Of a DNA stretch of 64,000 nt, positions 17,562-26,406 are shown piece after piece. The stretch's first letter is position 1; the number at the start of each line of letters is the position of its first letter. Made by a program: the position numbers and the translations under genes. Source of the DNA: Comamonas testosteroni (GTDB taxonomy: Bacteria; Pseudomonadota; Gammaproteobacteria; Burkholderiales; Burkholderiaceae_C); NCBI RefSeq assembly GCF_014076415.1, contig NZ_CP043568.1, positions 682,001 to 746,000 on the forward strand. Reading direction: 5' to 3'. Below the pieces are notes generated by a model. It did not search any database, was not told the origin of the DNA, and saw nothing but the letters and a program-made list of their open reading frames with translations.

Positions 17562-18695
17562 TCAGACCACGTCGCGGTCCAGGCTTTTCTGCTCGGCACT
17601 CGCCGGGCTGATTCGCGTGGATCCCGGTCGCATGGGCATGGTCGAGGGGCTGTGCTGGCGCTCGGGTTGCTGCGTGGCATCCATCACCTGGTCGCGCCCG
17701 CCGCTCTTGGCGCTGTAAAGCGCACTGTCGGCCGCTTTTATCCACTCGGTCACCGAGCCAAAACCTTCATCGGCTGCCGCAACGCCGATACTCGCACTGA
17801 TGTGCAACTGTGGATATTCGCGAACGCGTATCTGAGCAATTTTTTCGCAAATACGCATGGCGACCGAATATGCCTCCTTGGCCGTGGTGTGCTTGCAAAG
17901 CACGGTGAATTCATCGCCGCCGTAGCGCCCTGCAATATCGTTGCTGCGCAGGCTGTTTCTAATCGCCAGCCCGATCATTTTCAAAACATCGTCGCCCACA
18001 ATATGGCCGTACAGATCATTCACGCTTTTGAAACGGTCAATGTCAATCACCAGCAGGCAGGTCTGCTCCTTTGCGGTGCGGTGCTGATGCAGCGCGGCAC
18101 GGGCTTTTTTCCACCAGTAGTCGCGGCTGTATACCGTGGTCAGAGGATCGATGCGTCCCAATAGCTTGAGCTGCAGGTTCTGCCTGGCCAGGGTCTTGAG
18201 CATTCGGCTGTTGGACCAGCTGGCATAGGCGCTGTGCAGAATGATCAGTGGCAGCAGGCTGAGCTGCACCGCCAGTGGTGCGTCCCACTGCGGGGTGGGC
18301 GTTATGGCGATGCTCGTGAACAGCATGCCGCACAGCAGCGCGATCAAGGAAGGCAGCCAGCGGCGCTTCAAGCCGGTATAGAAGCGGTCGGCCACGCCGA
18401 TGGCCAGAATGCAGATGCTGGGCAGCAGGCTCCAGTGCATCAGAGAAATCCAGCAGCCGACGATCAGCGCATCTATCAGAGAATTGCAATACTCCGCATG
18501 GAACTGATCCTGTTGCCGGCTCGAATGCAAAAAAGCAATATGCGGCCATAGCAGCGCACTGACCGTCGTGAATGCCCACCAGGCGAGATTGGTCGGGAGA
18601 TATGACAGGCTCGCAGCCACCACCGCTCCGCCCAGTGCCATATAAGAGGCGCGCAGAGGGTAGGTCCGGCGGTGAATATCTCGATGCAAGGGCAT
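17562..18695 (-). CDS. Diguanylate cyclase, MASE2-GGDEF
   Basis: This 377-residue membrane protein begins with several hydrophobic helices and a PTNLAWWAFT segment of the MASE2 sensor type (as in E. coli DgcC/AdrA), to about residue 165. A GGDEF domain follows: GRIDPLTTVYSRDYWW, DIDRFKSVNDLYGHIVGDDVL and the active GGDEF at 259-263. RSND at 250-253 is a proper RxxD inhibitory site five residues before it, so product inhibition by c-di-GMP is likely. The last 35 residues are Ser/Pro/Arg-rich and unstructured. The gene converges with the histidine kinase, with 4 bases between. Confidence 0.92.
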   Translation of the reverse strand: MPLHRDIHRRTYPLRASYMALGGAVVAASLSYLPTNLAWWAFTTVSALLWPHIAFLHSSRQQDQFHAEYCNSLIDALIVGCWISLMHWSLLPSICILAIGVADRFYTGLKRRWLPSLIALLCGMLFTSIAITPTPQWDAPLAVQLSLLPLIILHSAYASWSNSRMLKTLARQNLQLKLLGRIDPLTTVYSRDYWWKKARAALHQHRTAKEQTCLLVIDIDRFKSVNDLYGHIVGDDVLKMIGLAIRNSLRSNDIAGRYGGDEFTVLCKHTTAKEAYSVAMRICEKIAQIRVREYPQLHISASIGVAAADEGFGSVTEWIKAADSALYSAKSGGRDQVMDATQQPERQHSPSTMPMRPGSTRISPASAEQKSLDRDVV

Positions 18696-18728
18696 CTGGT
18701 GGAATTGGCTTAAGTCAAGGTTGCGAGA

Positions 18729-18756
18729 ATAATCTAATTAATACAATTTGTATCAA
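18729..18756 (-). promoter_or_regulatory. Probable sigma-70 promoter of the diguanylate cyclase gene
   Basis: Read on the minus strand, TTGATA (18756-18751) and GATTAT (18734-18729) are separated by 16 bases, about 34 bases upstream of the start codon. The spacer contains the near-perfect palindrome ATACAAATTGTAT, a possible operator. Confidence 0.45.
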
Positions 18757-18822
18757 TCATTGAGGAGCTCACGCGGCATCCGCACCACACATGGCGGTTC
18801 AAAAATCAAGGCGTGCAAGTCC

Positions 18823-19323
18823 CTAATGATTGGGGACGGGCAAGGGCAGTTCGGTGCTGAATTTGGCTCGCTTGATGCTGAAGAAGGCTTTGACATTGCG
18901 CACATTGGCATCCTGCGTGAACAGCTTCTGGCTCAATGCCAGATAGGCAGGCATATCGATGGTGGCAATAACGAGGATGAAGTCGGGTCCGGGAGAGACG
19001 CGCCAGCATTGCTGCACGCCGGATTCGGCCACGGCTTTGTGCTCGAATTGCAGCAGTGAGCTGCTGTCCTGCCGGTCCAGCGAGACCTCCACAATGGCCT
19101 GCAGGCCATGACCGGTGAGGCGGGCGATGTGTTCGCTGCTCAGGATGGCGACTTGTTTCTCGATCAGACCCAGCTCCTGCAGGCGCTTGACACGACGCAG
19201 GCAGGTAGGGGCAGACAGCTTGAGATGCCGGGCCAGGGCCTGGTTGCTCAGGCTGGCATCCAGCTGCAATTGCTGTAGCAGTTGCAAGTCGGTGTCGTCC
19301 AGATTGATGGAATTTTCATTCAT
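18823..19323 (-). CDS. Lrp/AsnC family transcriptional regulator
   Basis: The 166-residue protein has an N-terminal winged helix (LDDTDLQLLQQLQLDASLSNQALARHLKLSAPTCLRRVKRLQELG) and a C-terminal RAM ligand-binding domain (VEVSLDRQ, VQQCWRVSPGPDFILVI). Members form octamers that wrap DNA and often sense amino acids. It is divergent from glmS across an unusually AT-rich 136-base region with a long inverted repeat, the most likely site of autoregulation. Whether glmS is also a target is unknown. Confidence 0.93.
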   Translation of the reverse strand: MNENSINLDDTDLQLLQQLQLDASLSNQALARHLKLSAPTCLRRVKRLQELGLIEKQVAILSSEHIARLTGHGLQAIVEVSLDRQDSSSLLQFEHKAVAESGVQQCWRVSPGPDFILVIATIDMPAYLALSQKLFTQDANVRNVKAFFSIKRAKFSTELPLPVPNH

Positions 19324-19368
19324 TTATTTGAATTTTATTGAATAAATAATCAATATTCCGGTTTGATG

Positions 19369-19409
19369 AAATTTTCAATCATTTCGTTGTTTTTATTGAT
19401 TGAAAATTT
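19369..19409. promoter_or_regulatory. Inverted repeat in the Lrp-glmS divergent region (candidate operator)
   Basis: AAATTTTCAATCA (19369-19381) and TGATTGAAAATTT (19397-19409) are perfect inverted copies with a 15-base spacer, in an AT-rich stretch. Additional AT boxes (TTATTTGAATTTTATTGAATAA) lie between it and the lrp-like start. Lrp-family proteins bind AT-rich degenerate palindromes. No glmS ribozyme core was recognised between this site and glmS. Confidence 0.5.
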
Positions 19410-19459
19410 TTTATTGCAACCGTTAGCATGCTCGCTCAAACAACCTAAGGTGTACCTCT

Positions 19460-21376
19460 ATGTGTGGCATTGTTGCTGCGGTGTCTCATCGCAATATTGT
19501 TCCGGTTCTGGTCCAGGGTCTGCAGCGGCTGGAGTATCGTGGTTATGACTCCTGTGGTGTGGCTGTACAGGCAGCGGATGCCAGCGGCTTGAGCCTGGGT
19601 TTGCAGCGTGCGCGCTCTACAGCCCGCGTGGCCGAGTTGATGGAGCAGGTCAAGACCGAGCATGTGGAAGGTTTCACCGGCATTGCCCATACCCGCTGGG
19701 CCACTCACGGCGAGCCTGCCGTGCGCAATGCCCATCCCCACTTCAGCCATGGTCCCGGCATCTCGCCCGTGGCCGATGCCGATGCGCCGGCACGCGTGGC
19801 CCTGGTGCACAACGGCATCATCGAGAACTACGAAGCCCTGCGTGCCGAGCTGCAGGCCAAGGGCTATGTATTTGCCAGCCAGACCGACACCGAGGTCATT
19901 GCTCACCTGGTGGACAGCCTCTACAACGGCGATCTTTTCGAGGCCGTGCAAGCCGCGACGGCTCGCCTGCATGGCGCCTACGCGATTGGCGTGATGCACC
20001 GGGATGAGCCCAGCCGTGTGGTGGGCGCTCGTGCCGGCTCGCCGCTGATTCTGGGTGTGGGCAAGGACGGTGCTGAACATTTCCTGGCCAGCGATGCGAT
20101 GGCGCTGGCGGGTGTAACCGACCAGATCGTCTACTTGGAAGAGGGCGATCTGATCGACCTGCAGCCGGGACGCTACTGGGTCATCAGCAAGAGCGGCGAG
20201 CGTTTGACAGAGCAGCAGCGCCCGGTCAGAACCGTGATGGCGCATAGCGGCGCAGCCGAATTGGGCCCTTATCGCCACTACATGCAGAAGGAAATCTTCG
20301 AGCAGCCGCGCGCTTTGGGCGATACGCTGGAAGGCCTGAAGAACATCGCCCCCGAGCTGTTTGACGGAGTCACTTCGGAAGGCAAGACCGGCGCGGCGGC
20401 CTGGCGAGTATTCAAGGAGATCGACCGGGTCCTGATTCTGGCCTGCGGCACCAGCTATTACAGCGGCTGCACGGCCAAGTACTGGATCGAGGCGATTGCC
20501 GGCATTCCCTGCAATGTGGAAGTGGCCAGCGAGTACCGCTATCGCACCAGCGTGCCCGATCCCAAGACGCTGATCGTGACCATCAGCCAGTCGGGCGAGA
20601 CGGCCGATACATTGGCGGCCCTGCGCCATGCCCAGAGCCTGGGCATGAAGCACAGCCTGACCATCTGCAATGTGGCCACCAGCGCCATGGTGCGCGAATG
20701 CGAGCTGGCCTATATCACGCGCGCCGGCGTGGAAATCGGCGTGGCATCGACCAAGGCCTTCACGACACAGCTTGCAGGCCTGTTCCTGCTGACGCTGGCG
20801 CTGGCACAGTCCAAGGGGCGTCTCACGGAAGAGAAGGAACAGCAATATCTGACGGCCATGCGTCACCTTCCCGTTGCCCTGCAATCCGTGCTGGCGCTGG
20901 AGCCGCAAATCATCAGCTGGGCTGAAGACTTTGCGAAGAAGGAAAACGCACTGTTCCTGGGTCGTGGCATTCACTACCCCATCGCTCTGGAAGGAGCGCT
21001 CAAGCTCAAGGAAATCAGCTACATCCACGCCGAGGCCTATCCCGCCGGCGAGCTCAAGCATGGCCCGCTGGCACTGGTGGACAGCCAGATGCCTGTGGTC
21101 ACCGTGGCGCCCAACGACGAACTGCTGGAAAAGCTCAAGAGCAATATGCAGGAAGTGCGTGCGCGCGGCGGTGTTCTCTATGTGCTGGCCGATGCCAAGA
21201 CCAATATCGAAAGCAGCGAAGGCATGCATGTGATTCGCATGCCCGAGAACTATGGTGCGCTGAGCCCCATACTGCACGTGGTGCCGCTGCAGTTGCTGGC
21301 CTATCACACGGCGGTGGCACGCGGCACCGATGTGGACAAGCCGCGCAACCTGGCCAAGTCGGTCACGGTGGAATAA
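19460..21376 (+). CDS. glmS: Glutamine-fructose-6-phosphate aminotransferase (isomerizing)
   Basis: The 638-residue enzyme makes glucosamine-6-phosphate, the first step to UDP-GlcNAc. The N-terminal glutaminase has the nucleophile C2 in [12 protein letters not shown], plus [11 protein letters not shown] and [11 protein letters not shown]. Two SIS domains follow, with [25 protein letters not shown] and a terminal [11 protein letters not shown] containing the sugar-ring-opening motif. It is slightly longer than E. coli GlmS (609). Together with glmU 4 kb away it covers two enzymes of the same pathway, though they are not in one operon. Confidence 0.97.
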   Translation: MCGIVAAVSHRNIVPVLVQGLQRLEYRGYDSCGVAVQAADASGLSLGLQRARSTARVAELMEQVKTEHVEGFTGIAHTRWATHGEPAVRNAHPHFSHGPGISPVADADAPARVALVHNGIIENYEALRAELQAKGYVFASQTDTEVIAHLVDSLYNGDLFEAVQAATARLHGAYAIGVMHRDEPSRVVGARAGSPLILGVGKDGAEHFLASDAMALAGVTDQIVYLEEGDLIDLQPGRYWVISKSGERLTEQQRPVRTVMAHSGAAELGPYRHYMQKEIFEQPRALGDTLEGLKNIAPELFDGVTSEGKTGAAAWRVFKEIDRVLILACGTSYYSGCTAKYWIEAIAGIPCNVEVASEYRYRTSVPDPKTLIVTISQSGETADTLAALRHAQSLGMKHSLTICNVATSAMVRECELAYITRAGVEIGVASTKAFTTQLAGLFLLTLALAQSKGRLTEEKEQQYLTAMRHLPVALQSVLALEPQIISWAEDFAKKENALFLGRGIHYPIALEGALKLKEISYIHAEAYPAGELKHGPLALVDSQMPVVTVAPNDELLEKLKSNMQEVRARGGVLYVLADAKTNIESSEGMHVIRMPENYGALSPILHVVPLQLLAYHTAVARGTDVDKPRNLAKSVTVE

Positions 21377-21401
21377 GCAGACGGTCTTTGCCACGGAAAA
21401 G

Positions 21402-21449
21402 CTTTCCTGGCTGAAGTCGCAGTCTCAGGCGACCCGGGAAAGTTTTTTT
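21402..21449 (+). terminator. First intrinsic terminator after glmS
   Basis: CTTTCC/GGAAAG (21402-21407 with 21437-21442) enclose an inner GTCGC/GCGAC stem, followed by seven T. Confidence 0.75.
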
Positions 21450-21496
21450 CGATGAAATCCAGGTGGAGCTGATGTCGGCAGCATCCTCAATGCGAT

Positions 21497-21522
21497 AAAA
21501 AGCGCTCGTTGGAGCGCTTTTT
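21497..21522. terminator. Second terminator after glmS (bidirectional)
   Basis: AAAAAGCGCTC and GAGCGCTTTTT pair across a GTTG loop. The flanking A and T runs allow termination on both strands. The following 125 bases to the cupin gene hold nothing I recognise. Confidence 0.85.
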
Positions 21523-21647
21523 CTATGGGGCGTCGGATGCGCTCGGCAGATGATGCTTCGGCCATCGGGCCGATTCAGGAATGCATGGTGTTCTTCAATA
21601 AGTCTTAGGCATCGGCATCCGCATGTTCGTGTGCTACCGACCGGCTC

Positions 21648-22202
21648 TCAATCTGCGTCGATGCCTGCAACCAGCACAAAGGCAATACGAGCAGGTTTAC
21701 CGGAGCGGTTGGCCCAGGCATGGTTGGTTCCACGCTGAATCAGAACATCGCCCGCTCGCAGCACGGTCTCTTCCTTATCCATGATGGCAATCAGCTCTCC
21801 TTCCAGCATGAGCGCGTAGTCCACGGAGTCCGTGCGATGCATGCCAGGATGCTCGCCGGGCTGAACATTCCGATGGGCATCGCCATACATGCGTGAAAAC
21901 GTCGCATTCAAAGCAGTCTGAAGTTCCTGAGGGTCGGCGGGGTCGGCAGGAATATCCAGAATGCGCAGCACGGTACCAAGCGGCGGGGGCGCAACGCCCT
22001 GGTGCAGATGAATGGTGTCGGGTGAGCCAATGTGTGCAGGAGCCGCATCAGTTCGCCATAGATTGGTGATGCGATATCCGGGACGTTCCGGCACAAAGCG
22101 GATTGCGGGCGATGGGCCATCTTCGGCCAGATAGGAACGTCCTTGCTCATCGTTGGCAGTGACGACGCGGCGAATGGGCGCTAGGGTTGTGGAGTTGCTC
22201 AT
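21648..22202 (-). CDS. Cupin domain protein, function unknown
   Basis: The 184-residue protein has a C-terminal cupin barrel: motif 1 is GEHPGMHRTDSVDYALMLEG and motif 2 is GDVLIQRGTNHAW, with histidines placed for metal binding. The N-terminal half (IRFVPERPGYRITNLWRTDAAP) resembles single-cupin proteins annotated near aromatic or acid catabolism genes. The gene is downstream of a Bug-type binding protein, 21 bases apart on the same strand, so it probably processes or senses the same compound. The substrate cannot be told from sequence. Confidence 0.8.
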   Translation of the reverse strand: MSNSTTLAPIRRVVTANDEQGRSYLAEDGPSPAIRFVPERPGYRITNLWRTDAAPAHIGSPDTIHLHQGVAPPPLGTVLRILDIPADPADPQELQTALNATFSRMYGDAHRNVQPGEHPGMHRTDSVDYALMLEGELIAIMDKEETVLRAGDVLIQRGTNHAWANRSGKPARIAFVLVAGIDAD

Positions 22203-22223
22203 GAGCTGACGGTGATGGATGGT

Positions 22224-23186
22224 TTAGTTGGTACTGGCATTGCGCTTGGCTGTCTCGCCCTGCTTGCGAAACTCGGTGGTAATGCGCTTTTCCCATTGCT
22301 GACGGCTTTGGTAGTGCACGACCTGATCACCGCTTTGGGCAATGCGTTTGACCGATTCAGACTTGGTGGCTTTGGCACAGGCATCGTCAAGCTTTGCCAG
22401 TGCGACCTCAGGAACCCCACGGGGAACAAAGAGGCCTGCAAAAGAGTCTTCCTGCACATTCATGCCGAGTTCCTTGAAGGTGGGAATGTCGGGAAACGCG
22501 GGATGACGATGTTCCGAAGTAACGGCCAACAGCCGCAACTTGCCGGCACGAACCTGAGGTGCAGCAGAGGCTGCAATGCTGCTGACAAAGTCCAGGCGCC
22601 CTGCCAGCAATTCCTGGATCGAACCCGCATCACCCTTGTATGGGATGTGATTGAGTTGTAGCTTCTGGTCTCGCTCGAGCTGATCTATGGCTAGAAAGGG
22701 GGCCGAGTTGGGGCCGGGAGAGCCGTAGTTCAGTGATTTCTGTTTGGCGGCGGCAATCAACTCCGCGATCGTTTTGTAGGGGCTGTCGGCACGCACGCTC
22801 ACTCCCAGAATGTTCTCGGTCACCCCGCACAGCGGTTGCACGACATCAGGACTTAGCTTGAGTCCCTTGACGTAATGCGGTTGGATGGTGATGGGCGTCA
22901 TGGGGGTAAAAGCCATGGTCAAGCCGTCGGCGGGAGATTGGGCCAGCACATTCATTCCAATGACGCCGGAGCCTCCCTCACGCGAAATCACGACGATGCT
23001 TTGACCCAGCTGCTTGTGCATTTCCTCCGCCAGAGTCCTGGCCATCACATCGGTCGAGCTTCCTGCGGCCCAGGGATTGATGATGGTCAGTGGCCTATGG
23101 GGAAAATTCTCCTGAGCCTGGAGCGAGCCGACTCCCAGGCAAGTGAGCCCCATAACGAGGGAGGGTATGTGGCGCCAGATGTTCAT
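22224..23186 (-). CDS. Bug-family (TctC-type) periplasmic substrate-binding protein
   Basis: The 320-residue protein starts with a Sec signal (MNIWRHIPSLVMGLTCLGVGSLQAQ) and has the Bug family signatures FPHRPLTIINPWAAGSSTDVMAR, NREGGSGVIGMN-like IISREGGSGVIG, LNYGSPGPNSAPFLA and HIPYKGDAGSIQELLAGRLDF. Bug proteins bind small carboxylates; many in Burkholderiales are orphans without TctAB, as here. ATG 23186 has a strong AAGGAG 7-8 bases upstream; an ATG 19 codons earlier would overlap the divergent regulator's operator and lacks a signal peptide. Confidence 0.93.
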   Translation of the reverse strand: MNIWRHIPSLVMGLTCLGVGSLQAQENFPHRPLTIINPWAAGSSTDVMARTLAEEMHKQLGQSIVVISREGGSGVIGMNVLAQSPADGLTMAFTPMTPITIQPHYVKGLKLSPDVVQPLCGVTENILGVSVRADSPYKTIAELIAAAKQKSLNYGSPGPNSAPFLAIDQLERDQKLQLNHIPYKGDAGSIQELLAGRLDFVSSIAASAAPQVRAGKLRLLAVTSEHRHPAFPDIPTFKELGMNVQEDSFAGLFVPRGVPEVALAKLDDACAKATKSESVKRIAQSGDQVVHYQSRQQWEKRITTEFRKQGETAKRNASTN

Positions 23187-23209
23187 CGTTTGTCTCCTTG
23201 TATTTTTAA

Positions 23210-23229
23210 ATTCAGTCAGTCGACTGAAT
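23210..23229. promoter_or_regulatory. TetR-type operator between the regulator and the Bug-cupin genes
   Basis: ATTCAGTC and GACTGAAT are perfect inverted half-sites around AGTC. The site lies 23 bases upstream of the Bug gene start and touches the ATG at 23228 of the divergent TetR gene, so a bound dimer could block both. Confidence 0.6.
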
Positions 23230-24025
23230 GAATATTGATGCAAAAATGAAACCTACGCAAGAGGACGATCACGTGACCCCACTATCATTCGAAGTCATGA
23301 GAAAAACTGCCTCCGATGTTCCAGTCGTATTGGGGAGAAGGGCTGCCCTGCGCCAAGCCGAACAGGCGGAAGTCACTTCTTCGGGAGTTGACGTGCCACG
23401 TGCCCAAGCAAGGCAGCGCATGCTGTGCGCGGCTGAAAAATTGTTTGCGCAGCATGGTTACGCGGGGACATCGTTAAGAGCGGTGATGGCTGAAGCAGAC
23501 GTGGATACCGGGGCGATTCACTATCATTTCAAGAACAAGCTGGGCTTGCTCAAGGCTCTTTTCGAAGAGCGCGTGCAACTGGTCAATGCGCAGAGAGAAG
23601 CCTTGCTGGCGCAACTTGAACAGCGTCATGCGAACGAGCCTCCGAGCATTGAAGAGGTGCTTCGGGCGTTTATTGCTCCAGCATTGCGCACTGCATACGG
23701 CTCGGAAGAGTCCTCGTTCAACCGGGTGGCTGCCCTGTGTTCCGTGGATCCTCTGAAGGAAGTCCGAGAGATCGTATTCAAGGCGTATGACAAAACCGCT
23801 CTGAGGTTTGCTTTGCTGCTGCGTAGCGTGACACCTCATTTGAGTGAGACGGAGTTTCAGTGGCGCTTGGAGTGCATGTATGGTGCGATGATGTATATCC
23901 GCTCAGACAATGGGCGTGTCAGCCATATGCTCAACGACAAGCATCGGAGTGACCCGGTGGAAAAAGTAATTGAGCAGTTGATTGCTTTCACAGCGGCAGG
24001 GTTCGCGGGATCGCAGATGGCGTGA
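23228..24025 (+). CDS. TetR/AcrR family transcriptional regulator
   Basis: A TetR helix-turn-helix lies at about residues 58-105 (ARQRMLCAAEKLFAQHGYAG, RAVMAEADVDTGAIHYHFKNK), preceded by an atypical 55-residue N-terminal tail. The ligand domain (DPLKEVREIVFKAYDKTALRF) resembles the common C-terminal TetR type. As listed it has 265 residues. The first ATG lies inside the palindromic operator, and later ATGs at 23246 or 23297 are also possible starts. It probably represses the divergent Bug-cupin pair in response to that pathway's substrate (inference). Confidence 0.88.
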   Translation: MNIDAKMKPTQEDDHVTPLSFEVMRKTASDVPVVLGRRAALRQAEQAEVTSSGVDVPRAQARQRMLCAAEKLFAQHGYAGTSLRAVMAEADVDTGAIHYHFKNKLGLLKALFEERVQLVNAQREALLAQLEQRHANEPPSIEEVLRAFIAPALRTAYGSEESSFNRVAALCSVDPLKEVREIVFKAYDKTALRFALLLRSVTPHLSETEFQWRLECMYGAMMYIRSDNGRVSHMLNDKHRSDPVEKVIEQLIAFTAAGFAGSQMA

Positions 24026-24150
24026 GATGGCGCATCGACAAGGTTGAGCGAGAGCTCAAAGCTTTGACGGCATGCGATGGAATGGATGGGAAAAGGAATG
24101 GACGTCGCATGGATCCTGGGTCTGTGCTTGCGGCACCCATTCGCCGAAAT

Positions 24151-24181
24151 AAAAAAAGCGCTCCATGGGAGCGCTTTTTTT
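24151..24181. terminator. Bidirectional terminator between tetR and a small minus-strand gene
   Basis: AAAAAAAGCGCTCC and GGAGCGCTTTTTTT pair across ATG. Poly-A and poly-T on opposite sides serve both the TetR gene and the 40-codon gene on the other strand. It closely resembles the terminator at 21497-21522. Confidence 0.88.
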
Positions 24182-24220
24182 GTTTTGGCATGGCAGGTGG
24201 ATGGCTGGCTTCAGCGCTGG

Positions 24221-24343
24221 CTAGACTCCTGCCGCTTTGAAGACCCGGCGCAGTACCTGCATGGGCAGAAACTTCACGCGGCGGCGTTTGAGTTCATGTC
24301 GGTAGAGGCGCTCCCTCTCAATGAAGTTGATTTTTTCTTTCAT
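24221..24343 (-). CDS. Small basic protein, 40 residues, unknown function
   Basis: The frame reads MKEKINFIERERLYRHELKR, then RRVKFLPMQVLRRVFKAAGV, and stops at TAG. The product is strongly basic and probably helical. It lies alone in a 500-base gap, ends 40 bases before a terminator on its own strand, and the upstream in-frame stop leaves ATG 24343 as the only start. No Shine-Dalgarno is obvious. I do not recognise the family. The composition (Lys/Arg/Glu with spaced hydrophobics) is unlike random high-GC frames here. It could bind nucleic acid or a ribosome, but that is a guess. Confidence 0.5.
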   Translation of the reverse strand: MKEKINFIERERLYRHELKRRRVKFLPMQVLRRVFKAAGV

Positions 24344-24531
24344 TGCGATGTGTCTGGATGGCTAACCCGACTAATCTAACAGCGTAGTGCGCATTTTTCG
24401 TAACACCCTGTCAGAGGGATTCGGCATCCACATCCCGGCGCTGAAACCTACATGTTCTGGCCTGCATGCAGCCATTCTGGTTCGCCCATGAAAAACGCCC
24501 CTTTCGGGGCGTTTGTGCAGAGCGAATTTGC

Positions 24532-25827
24532 TTACATATTATTGGGCAGCACGGTCACGATCTGCGGGAAGAACCACAGTATCACGAGTGCCAGCACCAT
24601 CAGCAGGAAGTACGGTGCGCAGACGCGGGCCAGATAGGTGATCTGCTTGCCTGTCATGCCCTGGAGCACGAACAGGTTGAAGCCCACCGGTGGCGTGATC
24701 TGGGCGGTCTCCACCGTGATCACCAGGAAGATGCCGAACCATAGTGGGTCGATGCCTGCGGCCTGGATGATGGGCAGAACCACGCTGGAGGTCAGCACGA
24801 TGGTGGAGATGCCGTCCAGAAAGCAGCCTATGAGAATGTAGAACAGGCCCAGCACTGCAATCAGCATGGCGGGCGAGAGGTTCAGGCTGCCCACGTATTC
24901 GGCCAACTGGCGCGGCAGGCCGATATAGCCCATGGACAAGGTCATGAAGGCTGCTCCGGCGAGGATCAGCGCAATCATGCAGTACAGGCGGGTGGCTCCG
25001 AACAGCGATTCCTTGAAGTTCTTCCAGGTCAGAGCTCCTTGCAGGGCCGACAGGATCAGCGCTCCCGTCACGCCTATGCCGGCCGCTTCGGTTGCGGTGG
25101 CAATGCCGCTGTAAATGCTGGCAATCACACCCGAGATCAGCAGCACGACTGGGATCAGGTGCCGCGACTCGTAGACTTTTTGCTTGAAGCTCATGGAGCT
25201 GTCGGCCTTGGGCACCTTGTCCGGGTGCATCAAGGCCCAGACCATGATCCAGCCGCTGAACATCAGTGCCAGCATGATGCCTGGCAGCACGCCTGCCATG
25301 AAGAGCTTGGAGATCGACAGCTCGGCCGACACGCCATAGACGATCAAGATGATGGAGGGCGGGATCAGCAGACCCAGTGTGGCGGGGCCGCCCAGTGAGC
25401 CGATCACCATGTTTTCGGGATAGCCGCGCTTTCGCAGCTCGGGCACATTCATCTTGCCCACGGTGGCGCAGGTGGCGGCCGAGGAGCCGGACACCGCCGC
25501 AAAAATCGTGCAGCCGATGACATTGGTGTGCAGCAGACGGCCCGGCAGCGCGTTGACCCAGGGGGCCAGACCGCGAAACATGCTCTCGGACAGATTGGTG
25601 CGGTAGAGAATCTCGCCCATCCAGACAAACAGCGGCAAAGCCGTCAAGGTCCAGCTGCTGGCAGAGCTCCAGATGGTCATGGCCATGGCATCGCCCGCAG
25701 CGCGCGCGGTGAAGAACTCCATGCCGAACCAGGCAACGCCCGCCAGCGTCAGTCCGACCCAGACGCCGCCGCCAAGCAGGACCAGCAGCACCACGATCAG
25801 TGCAATGCTTGCGGTGATTTCATTCAT
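24532..25827 (-). CDS. dctM: TRAP transporter large permease, DctM type
   Basis: The 431-residue integral membrane protein belongs to the DctM/SiaM family that carries the Na+-driven transport pathway. Characteristic stretches are PLFVWMGEILYRTNLSESMFRGLAPW, GCTIFAAVSGSSAATCATVGKM and GSLGGPATLGLLIPPSIILIVYG, followed near the C-terminus by QITPPVGFNLFVLQG. Its start overlaps the end of dctQ by eight bases. It forms a complete tripartite system with the next two genes. Confidence 0.95.
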   Translation of the reverse strand: MNEITASIALIVVLLVLLGGGVWVGLTLAGVAWFGMEFFTARAAGDAMAMTIWSSASSWTLTALPLFVWMGEILYRTNLSESMFRGLAPWVNALPGRLLHTNVIGCTIFAAVSGSSAATCATVGKMNVPELRKRGYPENMVIGSLGGPATLGLLIPPSIILIVYGVSAELSISKLFMAGVLPGIMLALMFSGWIMVWALMHPDKVPKADSSMSFKQKVYESRHLIPVVLLISGVIASIYSGIATATEAAGIGVTGALILSALQGALTWKNFKESLFGATRLYCMIALILAGAAFMTLSMGYIGLPRQLAEYVGSLNLSPAMLIAVLGLFYILIGCFLDGISTIVLTSSVVLPIIQAAGIDPLWFGIFLVITVETAQITPPVGFNLFVLQGMTGKQITYLARVCAPYFLLMVLALVILWFFPQIVTVLPNNM

Positions 25828-26326
25828 GAGGGGTTCCCTCCTTCTCTACCGCCTTGCGTTTGCCCAGCAGCTCCAGCACCAGTTCGTCGCAGAACGCGAT
25901 GAAGAAAACAATCGTGCCCAGAGCCATGAAAATCTGCGGAATCCACAGCGGTGTGGCGTCGATGCCCACGGAGATGTCTTCGATCTCCCAGGACTGCCAT
26001 ACCAGGCGCGTGGAATAGAAAGCCAGAAAGGCCGAAAGAATGGTGGCGATGCCCAGGGCGGTCAGTTCCAGCGCCTTGTAGGCCTTGCCCTTGAGCGCGC
26101 CCAGCAACAGGGTGACGCGGATATGTTCACCTTTCTTCAAGGTGCTGGCCAGGGCCATGAAGCCGGCTCCGGCCATGGCGTAGCCTGCGTAGGCATCGGT
26201 GCCCGGGGCACTGAAACCGAAGAGTCGGCTGGTGATGGTCAGCAGCACCATCGCCAGCACGCCGATCATGGCGATGCCGGCAAGCCAGGCACTGCCGTCA
26301 TAGAGGCCGTTGAGTAACTTGCGCAT
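25820..26326 (-). CDS. dctQ: TRAP transporter small permease, DctQ type
   Basis: The 168-residue protein has four predicted membrane segments and the DctQ pattern GTDAYAGYAMAGAGFMALASTLKKGEHIRVTLL, in which GEHIRV is the family hallmark. It partners the large permease DctM. It sits between dctP and dctM, with an overlap to dctM. Confidence 0.93.
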   Translation of the reverse strand: MRKLLNGLYDGSAWLAGIAMIGVLAMVLLTITSRLFGFSAPGTDAYAGYAMAGAGFMALASTLKKGEHIRVTLLLGALKGKAYKALELTALGIATILSAFLAFYSTRLVWQSWEIEDISVGIDATPLWIPQIFMALGTIVFFIAFCDELVLELLGKRKAVEKEGTPHE

Positions 26327-26406
26327 ACTTGTCTTCCTGAGCGGCTGTGGTCATCGGCCGCCCGGCACCAAATGCCAGGACCGGGCGGCCAGATGCAATC
26401 TGCGCC

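Noticed and set aside
19410..19459. glmS ribozyme
   Set aside because: The leader between the inverted repeat and the glmS start is only about 50 bases and has no ribozyme-like core; this ribozyme is typical of Firmicutes.
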